Below are positions 25,527 through 36,035 of a DNA stretch of 64,000 nt, piece by piece (position 1 is the first letter of the stretch; the number at the start of each line of letters is the position of its first letter). The DNA comes from Oscillatoria sp. FACHB-1407 (GTDB lineage: Bacteria > Cyanobacteriota > Cyanobacteriia > Elainellales > Elainellaceae), in the NCBI RefSeq assembly GCF_014697545.1, contig NZ_JACJSA010000004.1, positions 310,001-374,000 on the forward strand, read 5' to 3'. Below the pieces are notes generated by a model. It ran no database searches and was not told where the DNA came from. It saw nothing but the letters and a program-made list of their open reading frames with translations. Both the position numbers and the translations under genes were made by a program.

Positions 25527-26240
25527 ATGCAATATGACACCTGGAATCAACTTCTCCACCGTTATGTAGATTCGCAAGGTCGAGTCAACTACACTGCCTG
25601 GAAAGAGGAATCCGTCGAGATCTTAGATCAATGGTTGATTGAGATCCGTTCCACTCAATTGATAGAGTTAACGACGACCGAGCAACGGTTGGCACTATGG
25701 CTTAACCTCTACAATGCGTTGGTGATCGCCCAAGTGTTAGCCTTCTATCCGATCGCCACTATTCGCCCGACGATCTTTGGCATTCCTGATTGGATTTCCT
25801 TCTTTCGCTTCTTTTCGCGTCCACTCTATCAATTGGATGGCACCCGTTATAGCTTGAATGCGATCGAACATGGAACCTTGCGGAAGGAGTTTACTGAACC
25901 CCGAATTCACTTTGCGTTGGTGTGTGCGGCGATCGGGTGTCCACTGTTGCGGGCGGAGGCGTATGAACCGGAACGAGTGTATGCTCAGTTAGAGGAGGAT
26001 GCTCAGCGGTTCATCACCAATTCTTACAAAGTTCGGTATGACGCCCAAACGCAAACGCTCCATTGCAGTCAAATCTTTAAGTGGTACAAGGCAGATTTCT
26101 TAAAGGTGGCTCCGTCGCTAACGGCATACATTCAACGGTACTTGCTAACTGTGACAATGCCTGATGTGACTCGCGTCCGCTACCTTCCCTACGATTGGCG
26201 ATTAAACCAACGCAATAATCAGAGGCATTTGCTGAAGTAG
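25527..26240 (+). CDS. DUF547 domain protein
   Basis: The 237-residue protein matches DUF547, with LALWLNLYNALVIAQVLAFY (about 73-92), SLNAIEHGTLRKEF and HFALVCAAIGCPLLRAEAY. The family has a papain-like fold in some members, and the Cys in AAIGCP with the His in IEHG could be the catalytic pair; that is inference from the fold. No signal peptide is seen. No operon partners are visible. The promoter probably lies in or next to the family B repeat ending at 25492, only 35 bp upstream of the ATG. Confidence 0.88.
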   Translation: MQYDTWNQLLHRYVDSQGRVNYTAWKEESVEILDQWLIEIRSTQLIELTTTEQRLALWLNLYNALVIAQVLAFYPIATIRPTIFGIPDWISFFRFFSRPLYQLDGTRYSLNAIEHGTLRKEFTEPRIHFALVCAAIGCPLLRAEAYEPERVYAQLEEDAQRFITNSYKVRYDAQTQTLHCSQIFKWYKADFLKVAPSLTAYIQRYLLTVTMPDVTRVRYLPYDWRLNQRNNQRHLLK

Positions 26241-26301
26241 CAACTGTCTTCTGTCAGGGTGTGGCATGCGGTCAACAAGTTCTTGGCGTAACTGAGAAAT
26301 T

Positions 26302-26405
26302 ATAGCTTTGGTCAGCAAGCTTAAGGCAAAGGCAATGGCTCCAACCCGGATGCTGGGGAGGCTTTCTGACTCGCCTCCGCCCCATCGAATGTGGCTACGG
26401 CTATA
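26302..26405 (+). repeat. Dispersed ~104-bp element, family A, copy 3
   Basis: This is the best-preserved copy: tatagctttggtcagcaagc at the left and gtggctacggctata at the right. It lies between two convergent genes. Confidence 0.88.
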
Positions 26406-26433
26406 ATGCCGAATGCTACGCCCCTCCATTCTC

Positions 26434-27180
26434 CTACCGCACTTCTTCATAGAACCGCTTCAAATTGGTTGCAGAGACTCCGATGCCCCATAAAAAACCA
26501 ATACTCAAATAGATAAACGTTGCTTTCCAAACGCCCCAATGAGCCACACGGCGATCGGAGGACTGCACAACCCGATTAACCTGACGAATCCGCCCATAGC
26601 GGGTCAATTTCAGACACAAATCCGCCTCCTCCATAATGGGCATTGCCGCATCAAATCCGCCACACTGCCAAAAATCTTGCCGCCGACAAAACATGACCTG
26701 ATCCCCAAACAACAGGCGCAAACCCTTGAAGAAAAACAAATGAGGACGGAAGAATAATGGGGCGTAATAGGTTTTGAGATAGTTGTGTAGAGACACACTC
26801 CAACGGGTGACGTGGGTTCCCTGCATGAGCGAAATAAAGCCACCACAGGCGATCGCCGGATCTGTCAGGGTTGTCTCAATCACCGTTACCAGATCATCAG
26901 GCACCAGCGTATCGGCATGAAGAAAACAGAGAATCTCTCCAGTTGCCACCGTTGCACCCAGGTTCATCTGAACCGATCGCCCCTGGTATTGGGCTGCAAC
27001 GACTGTGACGCCTGCTTGATGAGCGATCGCCACTGTCTCGTCTTGGCTGCCTCCATCAACGACGACAATCTCTCTGGCAGGTGGATTGAGGATGCTCAAA
27101 TAACGCAGCGTCCGCTCCAGACAGGAGGCTTCATTTAACGTCGGAATAATGATAGAAACTTGAGCCACTTCACCATCCAA
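26434..27180 (-). CDS. Family 2 glycosyltransferase (TIGR04283-like)
   Basis: The 248-residue protein starts with the GT2 nucleotide-sugar fold: VSIIIPTLNEASCLERTLRY, VVVDGGSQDETV, then GEILCFLHADTLVP carrying the metal-binding acidic residue. A hydrophobic segment (about 225-240, FIYLSIGFLWGIG) lies near the C-terminus. The EEADLCLKLTRYG motif and GDQVMFCRRQDFW loop are typical of the TIGR04283 group, named after arsenosugar biosynthesis. No arsenic genes lie nearby, so the acceptor is open. The gene is isolated. Confidence 0.9.
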   Translation of the reverse strand: MDGEVAQVSIIIPTLNEASCLERTLRYLSILNPPAREIVVVDGGSQDETVAIAHQAGVTVVAAQYQGRSVQMNLGATVATGEILCFLHADTLVPDDLVTVIETTLTDPAIACGGFISLMQGTHVTRWSVSLHNYLKTYYAPLFFRPHLFFFKGLRLLFGDQVMFCRRQDFWQCGGFDAAMPIMEEADLCLKLTRYGRIRQVNRVVQSSDRRVAHWGVWKATFIYLSIGFLWGIGVSATNLKRFYEEVR

Positions 27181-27828
27181 ATCTTTTCAATCCATACTCT
27201 ACTGAGATAGCTATATGGAGCGATCGCGGGTTATATCAAATCCGTTTAATTAACCCTAATTATGGTAAGGGGATGCGGTTGAACTCGGCTAGGTTCAAGT
27301 GTTATCTGCTAAACCCACCCGTGCAACATCGCAGTCATGAATCCGGGTTTGATATGGGGTCAATAATGATTGTTTTGTCTCTCTATTTAGCTAGCCTATA
27401 GCAATGGTTTATACCTCTATCTTGAGGATTAGAGCTTTCAAGAATTACATTTCTACAAATTTCTAGAATGACGCTATTTGCTTGTTTTTACTACTCTTTG
27501 AAAGCAAACTGAATCTTGTAATATTTTGAAAAATTTGCCCTATTCCTTAGATAGATGATTGCAGAATTTCCTCAGTTTAATGTCTAAATTGAAACGTGTT
27601 AAATCATTTGATATAAGCCAAAGGTTAGGTTTCTAATCGCCTCAAAAGCTAGAAACGGTGGACTCCCTGTCCTTCTAACTTTGGGAATACAGAAAGGACT
27701 TAACACTATTTTGTGCTTCAAATGCTTGTGCTCAAAATGAGCAGTTTGTGTTTAGAAAAGGTGGTCACAGTTATGTGAAATATCCTTTTCTATTTACTTA
27801 TCTCTATATAATTTAGTGGTGGAAGGAA
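27181..27828. other. Intergenic leader (650 bp) of the iron-uptake porin, with one inverted-end repeat
   Basis: The stretch 27233-27355 has inverted ends (atatcaaatccg ... gggtttgatat) and an inner aaacccaccc block that resembles repeat family F. The following 470 bp are AT-rich and hold the porin promoter. I could not identify a convincing Fur box or riboswitch. Confidence 0.6.
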
Positions 27829-29694
27829 ATGAGAACAAAATCGCAGTATTTTACAGCGTCATGGTTATGGCTTCCGGTAGTTGGATGCTTGAATTTTGCT
27901 GTTTCTCTCCCTGCGATCGCGGCTGTTGAAGTTAGCGAACCTGAAGTGATAGAGCTTGAAACAGACATCCAGACAGATATTGATACGAATCTTGATACCG
28001 AGGTGGAGTCAACTGATAACGATGCGTTACCGTTATTAACGCAGCCTGAATTAGGAGAAGATGCTGCCTCTGAAAATTTGGGTTCGGCTGTCCCTGAATC
28101 GACGGATTCTCAATCGACAATTGCTCAGTCCACTGTGATTCAGTCAACGGTTGCGCAGGCAACAGAAAGCGGAGGCAGTAATTCATCATCCACTGCAACT
28201 ACTCCAACGGTTCAACAACTCGCCGCACCGTCAGTAGCCCAATCCGATATGGGGCAGGTGACATCTGTTAGTCAGCTTTCAGATGTGCAACCGACCGATT
28301 GGGCGTTTCAAGCGTTGCAGTCTCTGGTTGAGCGATATGGCTGTATTGCAGGCTATCCCGATGGCACCTATCGCGGCAATCGTGCTCTCACTCGCTATGA
28401 GTTTGCTGCTGGCTTGAATGCCTGTCTTGATCGCGTCAATGAATTGATCGCTGAAGGCTTGTCGCAAGCCGTGACACGAGAAGATTTAGCAACGCTGCAA
28501 CGTCTGCAAGAAGAATTTGCGGTTGAACTGGCGACTCTACGGGGTCGAGTCGATGCTCTCGAAGCTCGCACCGCTGAATTGGAAGCTAACCAATTTTCAA
28601 CCACCACCCGCCTCAATGGAGAGACGATTTTTGGGGTGGTTAGCGTGATAGATGGCGACAACGCTAATGGTGAATCTATTTCCCGCAACCCAACCTTTGG
28701 CTACCGGGTTCGTCTCAATTTAGAAACCAGCTTCACTGGAGAAGACCTGCTCACCACTCGTTTGCAAGCCAGTAACGTAGAGCCTTTAGGAGGTACCAAT
28801 AGTGGAGTGTTGGGCACCAACGAAGGTCGAATTGAGTTCGATGGTGACAGCAACAATGAAGTAAGTTTAGCCCTATTGCGGTATCGCTTCCCCATTAGCG
28901 ATCGCACCAACGTTTATATCGCGGCTACTGGAAACGGCTTTGTCGATTTAGATGCCTCCAGCCAATTAACTCCTTATCTGGATGGAGTAGCTGTTTCGCT
29001 GTTTGGTTTGCGTAATCCCATCTACAACTACTCCTTTGGGGCTGGTTTGGGTATCCGGCACTTCTTTAACGACAACCTGGAGTTAAACCTGGGCTACCTC
29101 ACCCCTGATGCAGGCGACCCATCCCCTGGACAGGGCTTGTTTAACGGCAGATACGGTGCATTAGCGCAGCTGATCGTTTACCCCACTGAGGACATTCGCA
29201 TCGGCTTTACCTACATCAATAGCTTCACCCCCTCTAACGATGATTTTGGGTTGGCGACAGGTAGTAACCTTGCCAACAGCGACTTTGGGCGAGCCGTTGT
29301 GACTAACTCCTACGGCATCTCAACCACGGTTGACATCACCCCAGGGCTGGCGATCGGGGGTTGGGTCGGTTATTCACAACACCGTTACATCGGTTTGGGT
29401 GATGGTGAAGTGTGGACATGGGCAGCCAGTCTTTCCTTCCCAGACTTGTTTGGCGAAGGAAACACAGGTGGCATTCTGGTCGGCATGGAACCTCGTTTAA
29501 CAGAGTTGGATGCCAATATTAATGGTGGGGCTACTGACCCAGATGTGTCGCTGCACGTTGAGGCATTCTATCGCTATCGCCTGTCAGACAATATCGACAT
29601 CACACCGGGTATTATCTGGCTCACCGCTCCTAACCATGAGCAAGACAATGACGATGCGGTGATTGGCGTATTGCGAACTCGCTTCTTCTTCTAA
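27829..29694 (+). CDS. Iron uptake porin with SLH domain (cyanobacterial OprB-type outer-membrane protein)
   Basis: The 621-residue protein begins with a signal peptide (SWLWLPVVGCLNFAVSLPAIAA). A Ser/Thr/Gln-rich linker (about 35-145) follows, then an SLH domain (about 155-205: DVQPTDWAFQALQSLVERYG, GYPDGTYRGNRALTRYEFAA), which anchors to cell-wall polymers. A coiled coil of ~40 residues (LATLRGRVDALEARTAELEA) comes next, and a ~370-residue beta-barrel ending in the aromatic RTRFFF, as expected of outer-membrane proteins. Homologs import inorganic iron and small solutes. The ATG follows GTGGAAGGAAATG, giving AAGGA directly upstream. It is monocistronic. Confidence 0.95.
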   Translation: MRTKSQYFTASWLWLPVVGCLNFAVSLPAIAAVEVSEPEVIELETDIQTDIDTNLDTEVESTDNDALPLLTQPELGEDAASENLGSAVPESTDSQSTIAQSTVIQSTVAQATESGGSNSSSTATTPTVQQLAAPSVAQSDMGQVTSVSQLSDVQPTDWAFQALQSLVERYGCIAGYPDGTYRGNRALTRYEFAAGLNACLDRVNELIAEGLSQAVTREDLATLQRLQEEFAVELATLRGRVDALEARTAELEANQFSTTTRLNGETIFGVVSVIDGDNANGESISRNPTFGYRVRLNLETSFTGEDLLTTRLQASNVEPLGGTNSGVLGTNEGRIEFDGDSNNEVSLALLRYRFPISDRTNVYIAATGNGFVDLDASSQLTPYLDGVAVSLFGLRNPIYNYSFGAGLGIRHFFNDNLELNLGYLTPDAGDPSPGQGLFNGRYGALAQLIVYPTEDIRIGFTYINSFTPSNDDFGLATGSNLANSDFGRAVVTNSYGISTTVDITPGLAIGGWVGYSQHRYIGLGDGEVWTWAASLSFPDLFGEGNTGGILVGMEPRLTELDANINGGATDPDVSLHVEAFYRYRLSDNIDITPGIIWLTAPNHEQDNDDAVIGVLRTRFFF

Positions 29695-29698
29695 AACT

Positions 29699-29803
29699 AA
29701 TACCAATTTGAATTGGCTTCGCTGCACATGATTCCGTAAGGGCGTTTCGCGAAACGCCCCTACCCAGTGATCTGCCACAATCAAACATTAAATCGGTATA
29801 AGG
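29699..29803. repeat. Dispersed ~105-bp element, family E, with GCGTTTCGCGAAACGC palindrome
   Basis: The ends are inverted (taataccaatttgaat; reversed right end ttataccgatttaatg). The centre is the perfect palindrome GGGCGTTTCGCGAAACGCCC (29740-29759). Similar 'ataccg.tttaaa' starts occur at 5809, 46351 and 56357, and the palindrome recurs at 51481-51496 and, imperfectly, at 5728-5745 and 60458-60473. Confidence 0.75.
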
Positions 29804-29987
29804 TTTAGGTAACGGTATCCATATTCATTGAAATGGGTTGCATTCTTCCAGTCATGGATTGCAATCCGTTTCAATGATTCGCGTTGATCCACGTCGGCAG
29901 ACTTAGTCCTGATAGCCGCGAATTCATCCCCAGGCTCTTAACCCGAACTGACGTTTTTCACGGAAGAAGAATGGAGAATAGAGAGTA

Positions 29988-31175
29988 TCACCGCTTCTTC
30001 TTTTTGCCCGCTTTAGGTTGAAAGCCTGCTCCAGATTTTGTCTGATCGCTTGGGGATTCTGCTACGTCCGGTTGGTTTTCATCCCCATTCAACACGACAT
30101 ACTTGCGATTTTGCTCTCGTATCCGGGCATCGTCGTCATTGTAGAAGAACGATAACAATGCAAATCGGCGTCCCTGTGTCACAGGTGTAACTTCATGGAG
30201 TAACGAGCAGGAGAAGATGACGGCTTCTCCTACGTTAGGACGGTAATATTGGGAGCCATATTCTGGGAACCACAAACACCCCCCTTCATACTCTCCAGTA
30301 TTGAGGTTCAGCGTCATGGCAAAGCGACGATGAGCCGTTCCCTTGGTGGTGTTGTCCCGATGTCGTCGAAAAAAGCCCTGATCTGTAGCTTCATAACAAG
30401 CCACAAGATGACGCTCAAACCGACTGATGCTGAATTGAAACGCCTTTTCAATTTCGGGTTTAACCCGCCTCAATATCAGATGATTGATCTGTTGTAGAAG
30501 TTTTGGATCTTCAATGAGGAAATCACGTCGCTTTTTAAACTTGTAGTCAAATATCTCAACGGTTTTGCCATCTACCTGCCGCATAAAACCAGAATCTCGA
30601 CTGCCCTGCGCTTCGTAAAGCTGAATCAATTGCTGGCACAAGTCGGGACTCAGCACGTGAGGAATAAACAGGGCGGGAGCTTGACGGGTTGCCAGAGTTG
30701 GCGGTGGAAACTCCGGTAATGCTTGAGCAAGCTGCAATAGCTGAGCGACGTGTTGGGTCGGATCTTGGATTGAGGCGATCGCCACGATTTGCAGATTTTG
30801 GTTGAGCACAAAACTGGTAGGCATGTACTGAACATCAGTGCCGGACGTACTTGGCTGACAAACGCCGTAAAGTTGGCTCACCGATCGCTCAAAATCCCAA
30901 AACAATTTGCAATAGGTCAGGTCTGTAATCTGCTCTTGAAGAGGCAGGTCATCGGGATCAATCAATACGCCAAAAAAAGGGATGTTAGCTTGCTTCAACT
31001 CTGACTGTAAAGCTAGAAACTGTCGCAACACCTCCCGACAGCAATCGACTTTAGAGCTACCTAAAAAAGACAAGATAACGCGGTAGCCCCCAACCGTATC
31101 AAAGTTAAAGCTGGGATTAGAAGTAGAAGGAAGACGAAACCACGGAGCGGGCTCGCCTACAGTCAGATGCGACAT
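29988..31175 (-). CDS. Peroxiredoxin-like / 2-oxoglutarate-Fe(II) oxygenase fusion
   Basis: The first ~160 residues have the thioredoxin-fold pattern of AhpC/TSA proteins: VGEPAPWFRLPSTSN, then RVILSFLGSSKVDCCREVL, where a Cys could be peroxidatic, and a late strand SFVLNQNLQIVAIAS. The second part (about 180-360) is a prolyl-4-hydroxylase-like domain with the iron triad His 272, Asp 274 (FFRRHRDNT) and His 327 (SLLHEVTPV). The 2-oxoglutarate-binding Arg lies in GRRFALLSF. A basic C-terminal tail ends PKAGKKKKR. The substrate is unknown, and hydroxylation of a protein side chain is the usual activity of the domain. The gene is isolated. Confidence 0.9.
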   Translation of the reverse strand: MSHLTVGEPAPWFRLPSTSNPSFNFDTVGGYRVILSFLGSSKVDCCREVLRQFLALQSELKQANIPFFGVLIDPDDLPLQEQITDLTYCKLFWDFERSVSQLYGVCQPSTSGTDVQYMPTSFVLNQNLQIVAIASIQDPTQHVAQLLQLAQALPEFPPPTLATRQAPALFIPHVLSPDLCQQLIQLYEAQGSRDSGFMRQVDGKTVEIFDYKFKKRRDFLIEDPKLLQQINHLILRRVKPEIEKAFQFSISRFERHLVACYEATDQGFFRRHRDNTTKGTAHRRFAMTLNLNTGEYEGGCLWFPEYGSQYYRPNVGEAVIFSCSLLHEVTPVTQGRRFALLSFFYNDDDARIREQNRKYVVLNGDENQPDVAESPSDQTKSGAGFQPKAGKKKKR

Positions 31176-31401
31176 GGCGATCGCTTGGGGTGAATAAACT
31201 TACCTAGACAATATAACAGAGCTTTAAAGCAACAAACGGCAGAATGTACGGGCAGTGGATGGGCAACGTTGATATCTACCTCTCTCTGGGCAATCTATTT
31301 TTAATGAGTTTTACAACGCAACATAGATTTCTCTAAAGCAGGGTTGGCTGAGCGGCGTTGACTCATCGTGTCTTCTTCTGAGGTATTTTCCACGCCAATT
31401 T

Positions 31402-34314
31402 ATGAAGTACTTTCCGGTTTCACTGAGAATCTCAATGTCCATAGCAGTGCTGATTTTCAGCATAGTTTTGGGAATAGTCAATTTTCAAGCAAATTTGTCG
31501 CAAGAAGAGCTTCAGCGATCGCTATTGACGATAGAGTTTCTCCTGCTTCTTGTGATTGCGTGGTTCCTTCTGGATAAAACCCTGACCCAAAGTACGATTT
31601 GCCTCGTTGTTAATCAACAAAAATTACTGCGACAACAGGTTGAGCAGGCAGCCCTGCTGAAGCAAATTACAGAACGTATTCGTGACAGTTTGGATGCTGA
31701 ACAGATTATGAAAACCACAGCAACCCAAATTGGTAAAACCTTTCGGGTCAACTGTTGCACCATTTACACCTACATCGTCGAACCAGCCCCTTGTTTTTCA
31801 ATCAAGGCAGAATATTGCGCGCCAGGATGCCCTTCCTTTAGAGAATTTGAGGACTCACTACTCGGCAATCCCTACATTGAGCAAGTTTTGATGCAAGATC
31901 AGGTTTTTACCTTTTCGGATGGTCAAGTAGAGCCGACTCGCAGGGTTGAATGGATCTCCTCTGATTCGATGGCGATCGCCCATCCATCTTCATTAATCGT
32001 GCGGACATCGTTTCAAGGTAAACCCAATGGCATCATCGGCATTCACCACAACAGCTGTCATCCCTCAGAGGAAACGGCTTGGCATCACCAGTGGACGCCT
32101 GAAGAGATCGAATTACTAGAGGCGATCGCTGATCAAGTTGGCATTGCGCTAGAACACGCTCGCTTACTAAAACAAGAAACGCAACAACGGGAGAAGTTAA
32201 CGGAACAGAATATTGCCCTGGAGCAGGCAAAACATGCCGCCGATACGGCAAATCGAGCAAAAAGCGATTTTTTGGCAATGATGAGCCATGAAATTCGGAC
32301 TCCCATGAATGCGGTCATGGGTATGGCTGGAATCTTATTAGAAACCTCTCTGACATCGCAGCAACAGGATCTAGTGCAAACCATTCGTCAGAGTAGTGAT
32401 GCGCTGTTGACCATCATGAACGGCATTTTAGATTTCTCTAAAATCGAGTCGGGCAAATTGGAGCTAGAACAACACCCGTTTAACCTACGAACCTGTATCG
32501 AAGAATCTCTGGATTTATTGGCTCCCAAGGCGAACCAAAAAGGATTAGAACTGGCGTATGTCATTGACCCAAATACCCCTGAGATGATCTTGAGTGACAG
32601 CACCCGTCTGCGCCAAATTTTGGTCAACCTGATCAGCAACGCAGTTAAATTCACGCAGGTCGGTGAAGTCACGATTTCAGCCAAAGCCCATAAGTTAGCT
32701 CGACCAACTGATGCTCCTAATAGCGACGGATTCACTCACAGCATCTGGTTTAGCGTTAAAGACACGGGAAGTGGTATTCCCTCTGATCGGCTCGATCGCC
32801 TGTTTCAACCCTTTAGCCAGGTTGATTCCTCTGTCAGTCGAACCTACGGAGGGACTGGCTTGGGCTTGGTCATTTGCCAGCGTTTATGCGAAATGATGGG
32901 TGGTCGAATCTGGGTTGACAGCGAACTGAGTAAGGGTACAACTTTTTATTTCTGCATCCTGGTTCGGGCTCTATCTGCGACTCCAGACCTGGCTGTAATC
33001 GACTTTTCTCTCACCGGAAAACGGTTATTGTTGTTTGACCACAACGAGATTCGCCGCGAGAATGTACGCTTGCAGGCTCAAAATTGGGGTCTTCAGGTGC
33101 AGACAGTTGATTCTGAAACAGCGGTGTTGAGCTGTTTACAAACACACCCCCCCTTTGATGTCGTTATGCTCCCCCAGGGAGCATCAACCGCCGAGGGGCA
33201 ACCATTGACAACTGCAATCCGGCAGCTTCCTTTGAAGAGTGCCGTTCCCTTGATTCTGATGACCTCTGGCTACTTATCGAGATTGGAGGCAACTGAGCAA
33301 ACCCCGTTGTTGACTTTCTATCTGCATCAACCTGTCAAACAATCCCAGTTTTACAATGCACTGATGGAAATCTTTGCAGATCAACTGCCACACTTGCCAA
33401 CGGTGCCTGCCTTTAATGTTGAGTCACGAATAGCTGAACAGCTTCCTCTCCGAATCCTATTGGTGGAGGATAATGTGGTCAATCAAAAGATCGCACTCTT
33501 ACTGTTGGAGCGGTTGGGATATCGGGCTGATGTGGCTGGAAATGGGATAGAAGCATTGGAGGCATTGCAACGGCAGATGTATGACGTTGTTTTGATGGAT
33601 ATCCAAATGCCAGAAATGGATGGACTGAGTGCAACTCGCCTGATCTGTGAAATGTGGGAACCGGGCTCGCGCCCGTACATTATTGCGATGACGGCAAACG
33701 CTATGCAGGGCGATCGCGAGGAGTGTTTTCATGCCGGAATGAGTGATTACATCAGCAAACCTATTCGGCCTGAGCGGTTAATAGCGGCTCTAGAACAATG
33801 TCGCCCAAACCCCCATCGCATTGCTGCTTGTTACCAGTGTGAATTTTTGGTTGGAGCAAATGGCTCAGTGACAGGTTATTCCCCTACAGAATCAAAAGTA
33901 GTGTCTGGGGATGTCTCAGCTGAAAATTTGGCTGCTTTGAGCACCTTAAATCGGCATGTTTTAGAGGAAACAGCCTACCAAATTGCTGGTGAAGCGGCTT
34001 CTAGTTTTATGGTGGAGATGATTGAGTGCTATCTGGACGATGCGCCCAAGCTGATTGGTTCCCTCAAAACGGCGTTTGCCGAGAGGAACGCAACTGGACT
34101 TCGGCAGGCTGCTCATACTCTTAAATCCAGCAGTGCAACCTTGGGGGCAGATAGATTAAGCCGATTGTGTCAGATGCTGGAGAAATCGTTGCAAGTCTGG
34201 ACGTTTGGTGGGGAGAGTTATGTCGGGCAGATTGAGACAGAGTATAAGCAGGTGCAGATGGCTCTGCATCTGGAGGTCTTAAAACTACAACAGGTTTGTT
34301 TAGAAGGGGTTTGA
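31402..34314 (+). CDS. Membrane hybrid histidine kinase: GAF, HisKA, HATPase, pseudo-receiver, receiver, HPt
   Basis: The 970-residue protein has two N-terminal hydrophobic segments (about 9-27 and 42-58), a GAF domain (about 88-255), HisKA with [11 protein letters not shown] (His 295), and an HATPase with [15 protein letters not shown] and GTGLGLVI. Two receiver folds follow. The first (about 535-650) starts [10 protein letters not shown], and at the phosphorylation site reads VVMLPQGA, so it lacks the Asp. The second (about 678-800) is complete, with LLVEDN and [11 protein letters not shown] (Asp near 732). An HPt domain with [14 protein letters not shown] (His near 903) ends the chain. This BarA-like phosphorelay would pass phosphate to a separate response regulator, not visible here. 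Confidence 0.94.
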   Translation: MKYFPVSLRISMSIAVLIFSIVLGIVNFQANLSQEELQRSLLTIEFLLLLVIAWFLLDKTLTQSTICLVVNQQKLLRQQVEQAALLKQITERIRDSLDAEQIMKTTATQIGKTFRVNCCTIYTYIVEPAPCFSIKAEYCAPGCPSFREFEDSLLGNPYIEQVLMQDQVFTFSDGQVEPTRRVEWISSDSMAIAHPSSLIVRTSFQGKPNGIIGIHHNSCHPSEETAWHHQWTPEEIELLEAIADQVGIALEHARLLKQETQQREKLTEQNIALEQAKHAADTANRAKSDFLAMMSHEIRTPMNAVMGMAGILLETSLTSQQQDLVQTIRQSSDALLTIMNGILDFSKIESGKLELEQHPFNLRTCIEESLDLLAPKANQKGLELAYVIDPNTPEMILSDSTRLRQILVNLISNAVKFTQVGEVTISAKAHKLARPTDAPNSDGFTHSIWFSVKDTGSGIPSDRLDRLFQPFSQVDSSVSRTYGGTGLGLVICQRLCEMMGGRIWVDSELSKGTTFYFCILVRALSATPDLAVIDFSLTGKRLLLFDHNEIRRENVRLQAQNWGLQVQTVDSETAVLSCLQTHPPFDVVMLPQGASTAEGQPLTTAIRQLPLKSAVPLILMTSGYLSRLEATEQTPLLTFYLHQPVKQSQFYNALMEIFADQLPHLPTVPAFNVESRIAEQLPLRILLVEDNVVNQKIALLLLERLGYRADVAGNGIEALEALQRQMYDVVLMDIQMPEMDGLSATRLICEMWEPGSRPYIIAMTANAMQGDREECFHAGMSDYISKPIRPERLIAALEQCRPNPHRIAACYQCEFLVGANGSVTGYSPTESKVVSGDVSAENLAALSTLNRHVLEETAYQIAGEAASSFMVEMIECYLDDAPKLIGSLKTAFAERNATGLRQAAHTLKSSSATLGADRLSRLCQMLEKSLQVWTFGGESYVGQIETEYKQVQMALHLEVLKLQQVCLEGV

Positions 34315-34346
34315 CCGACGTGGCTTATGGCGGTGATCATGGACGT

Positions 34347-34403
34347 TATAACCGTAGATACGTTAGATGGGGCGAAGGCGAGTCGGAAAGCTCCCCCCAG
34401 AAT
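34347..34403 (-). repeat. Truncated family A element
   Basis: ttataaccgtag followed by gatggggcgaaggcgagtcg and ctccccccagaatcag corresponds to the right half of the family A elements in inverse orientation. The other half is absent. Confidence 0.6.
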
Positions 34404-34452
34404 CAGCACCCTTACCCCATCTGCCGTCTATGCTAATTTTTGCCCCTGTTGC

Positions 34453-35868
34453 CTATTTGGTTTCAGCAAGCAACTCTCGTATATCGGTGACCTGTCCGGT
34501 GACAGCGGCAGCAACCACCATCGCTGGACTCATCAATAGGGTGCGACCTGACGCTGATCCCTGACGACCCTTAAAGTTGCGGTTTGAGGAGGAGGCACTG
34601 ATCTGCCGTCCTTGCAGCTTATCGGGGTTCATCGCGAGGCACATAGAGCAACCAGGCTCTCGCCACTCAAATCCTGCTGCCAGGAAAATCTGATCAAGCC
34701 CTTCTGCCTCGGCTTGCTGTTTAACCCGCTCTGAGCCGGGGACGACAAAGGCTTTGACTCCCTTGGCTACATGCCGACCATTGGCGATTTTGGCAGCCTC
34801 GCGCAGGTCAGTAATACGTCCATTGGTACAACTGCCGATAAAGCAGACATCGACCTTGGTGCCCTGGATGGCTTGTCCGGGAGCAAGATCCATGTATTGG
34901 TATGCCTCCTGTGCGATCGCGCGATCGCCCTCTGCCAACGCTTCTAGGATGGGTACTGTTTCGTTTACCCCAATTCCCTGTCCCGGTGTGATTCCCCAGG
35001 TGACAGTCGGCGGAATATCTGCTGCATCAAAGACCACCACATCGTCATATTCAGCATCGGCATCACTGCGAATGCTCGTCCACCAGGCAACAGCGCGATC
35101 CCAATCGTCGGCTTTGGGAGCGAAGTCACGCCCCTTGAGATACTCAAAGGTCACGGCATCGGGGTTGACGTAACCGCAGCGGGCACCACCCTCAATCGAC
35201 ATATTGCAGACCGTCATGCGTTCTTCCATGCTCATCTGCTCAAAGGTTGTGCCTGCAAACTCATAGGCATAACCAACTCCGCCTTTCACTCCCAGCGTGC
35301 GGATGATGTGCAACACAACATCTTTGGCGTAAACACCGGGTTTGAGGGTGCCATTGACCTCAATTTTGCGGACTTTCAGTTTTGCCAGAGCCAGAGTTTG
35401 AGACGCCAACACGTCCCGAACTTGACTGGTGCCAATACCAAAGGCGATCGCCCCAAACGCACCATGGGTCGAGGTGTGGCTATCTCCACAGGCGATCGTC
35501 ATGCCAGGTTGGGTCAGACCCTGTTCAGGAGCGATGACATGCACGATTCCCTGACTACCAGAGCCAATGTTGTAAAAGGTAATATGGTTGTCTTTGCAAT
35601 TCTGCTCCAGGGCTTGCATCATCTCTTCCGCGAGGGGATCAGCAAAGGGGCGTGCCTGGTTTTCAGTGGGCACAATATGATCGACCGTAGCGATGGTGCG
35701 TTCTGGAAACATGACGCTTAGCCCTCGCTCCCGCAGCATGGCAAATGCTTGAGGGCTGGTCACTTCGTGGATCAGGTGTAGCCCAATAAAAAGCTGTGTT
35801 TGTCCCGATGGAAGGGTGCCAACCGTATGCAAATCCCAAACTTTATCGAACAGTGTGCCTTTACTCAT
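34453..35868 (-). CDS. leuC: 3-isopropylmalate dehydratase large subunit
   Basis: LeuC with LeuD isomerises 2- to 3-isopropylmalate in leucine synthesis, using a [4Fe-4S] cluster. The 471-residue length is standard. Diagnostic blocks are [30 protein letters not shown], the first cluster Cys in [11 protein letters not shown], and the CxxC pair in [15 protein letters not shown]. These are followed by [12 protein letters not shown], whose Arg residues contact substrate. The start gives [12 protein letters not shown]. leuD is not adjacent, which is common in cyanobacteria. The gene is convergent with the hybrid kinase; a truncated repeat lies in the gap. Confidence 0.97.
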   Translation of the reverse strand: MSKGTLFDKVWDLHTVGTLPSGQTQLFIGLHLIHEVTSPQAFAMLRERGLSVMFPERTIATVDHIVPTENQARPFADPLAEEMMQALEQNCKDNHITFYNIGSGSQGIVHVIAPEQGLTQPGMTIACGDSHTSTHGAFGAIAFGIGTSQVRDVLASQTLALAKLKVRKIEVNGTLKPGVYAKDVVLHIIRTLGVKGGVGYAYEFAGTTFEQMSMEERMTVCNMSIEGGARCGYVNPDAVTFEYLKGRDFAPKADDWDRAVAWWTSIRSDADAEYDDVVVFDAADIPPTVTWGITPGQGIGVNETVPILEALAEGDRAIAQEAYQYMDLAPGQAIQGTKVDVCFIGSCTNGRITDLREAAKIANGRHVAKGVKAFVVPGSERVKQQAEAEGLDQIFLAAGFEWREPGCSMCLAMNPDKLQGRQISASSSNRNFKGRQGSASGRTLLMSPAMVVAAAVTGQVTDIRELLAETK

Positions 35869-36035
35869 GACTTAAAAATGTCTTTTCAGGGAGTGGATCT
35901 CTGATTTTATCTAAAAATGATGAATCGTTTCCTAAAATCATCCTGTTAGGCAGATGACAGCATTAAACTGGTCTAGCTGCACACTAATCTAGCTGCACAC
36001 TGAAGCATTCATTTACTGAGCGGTGTTGAGGGTTT

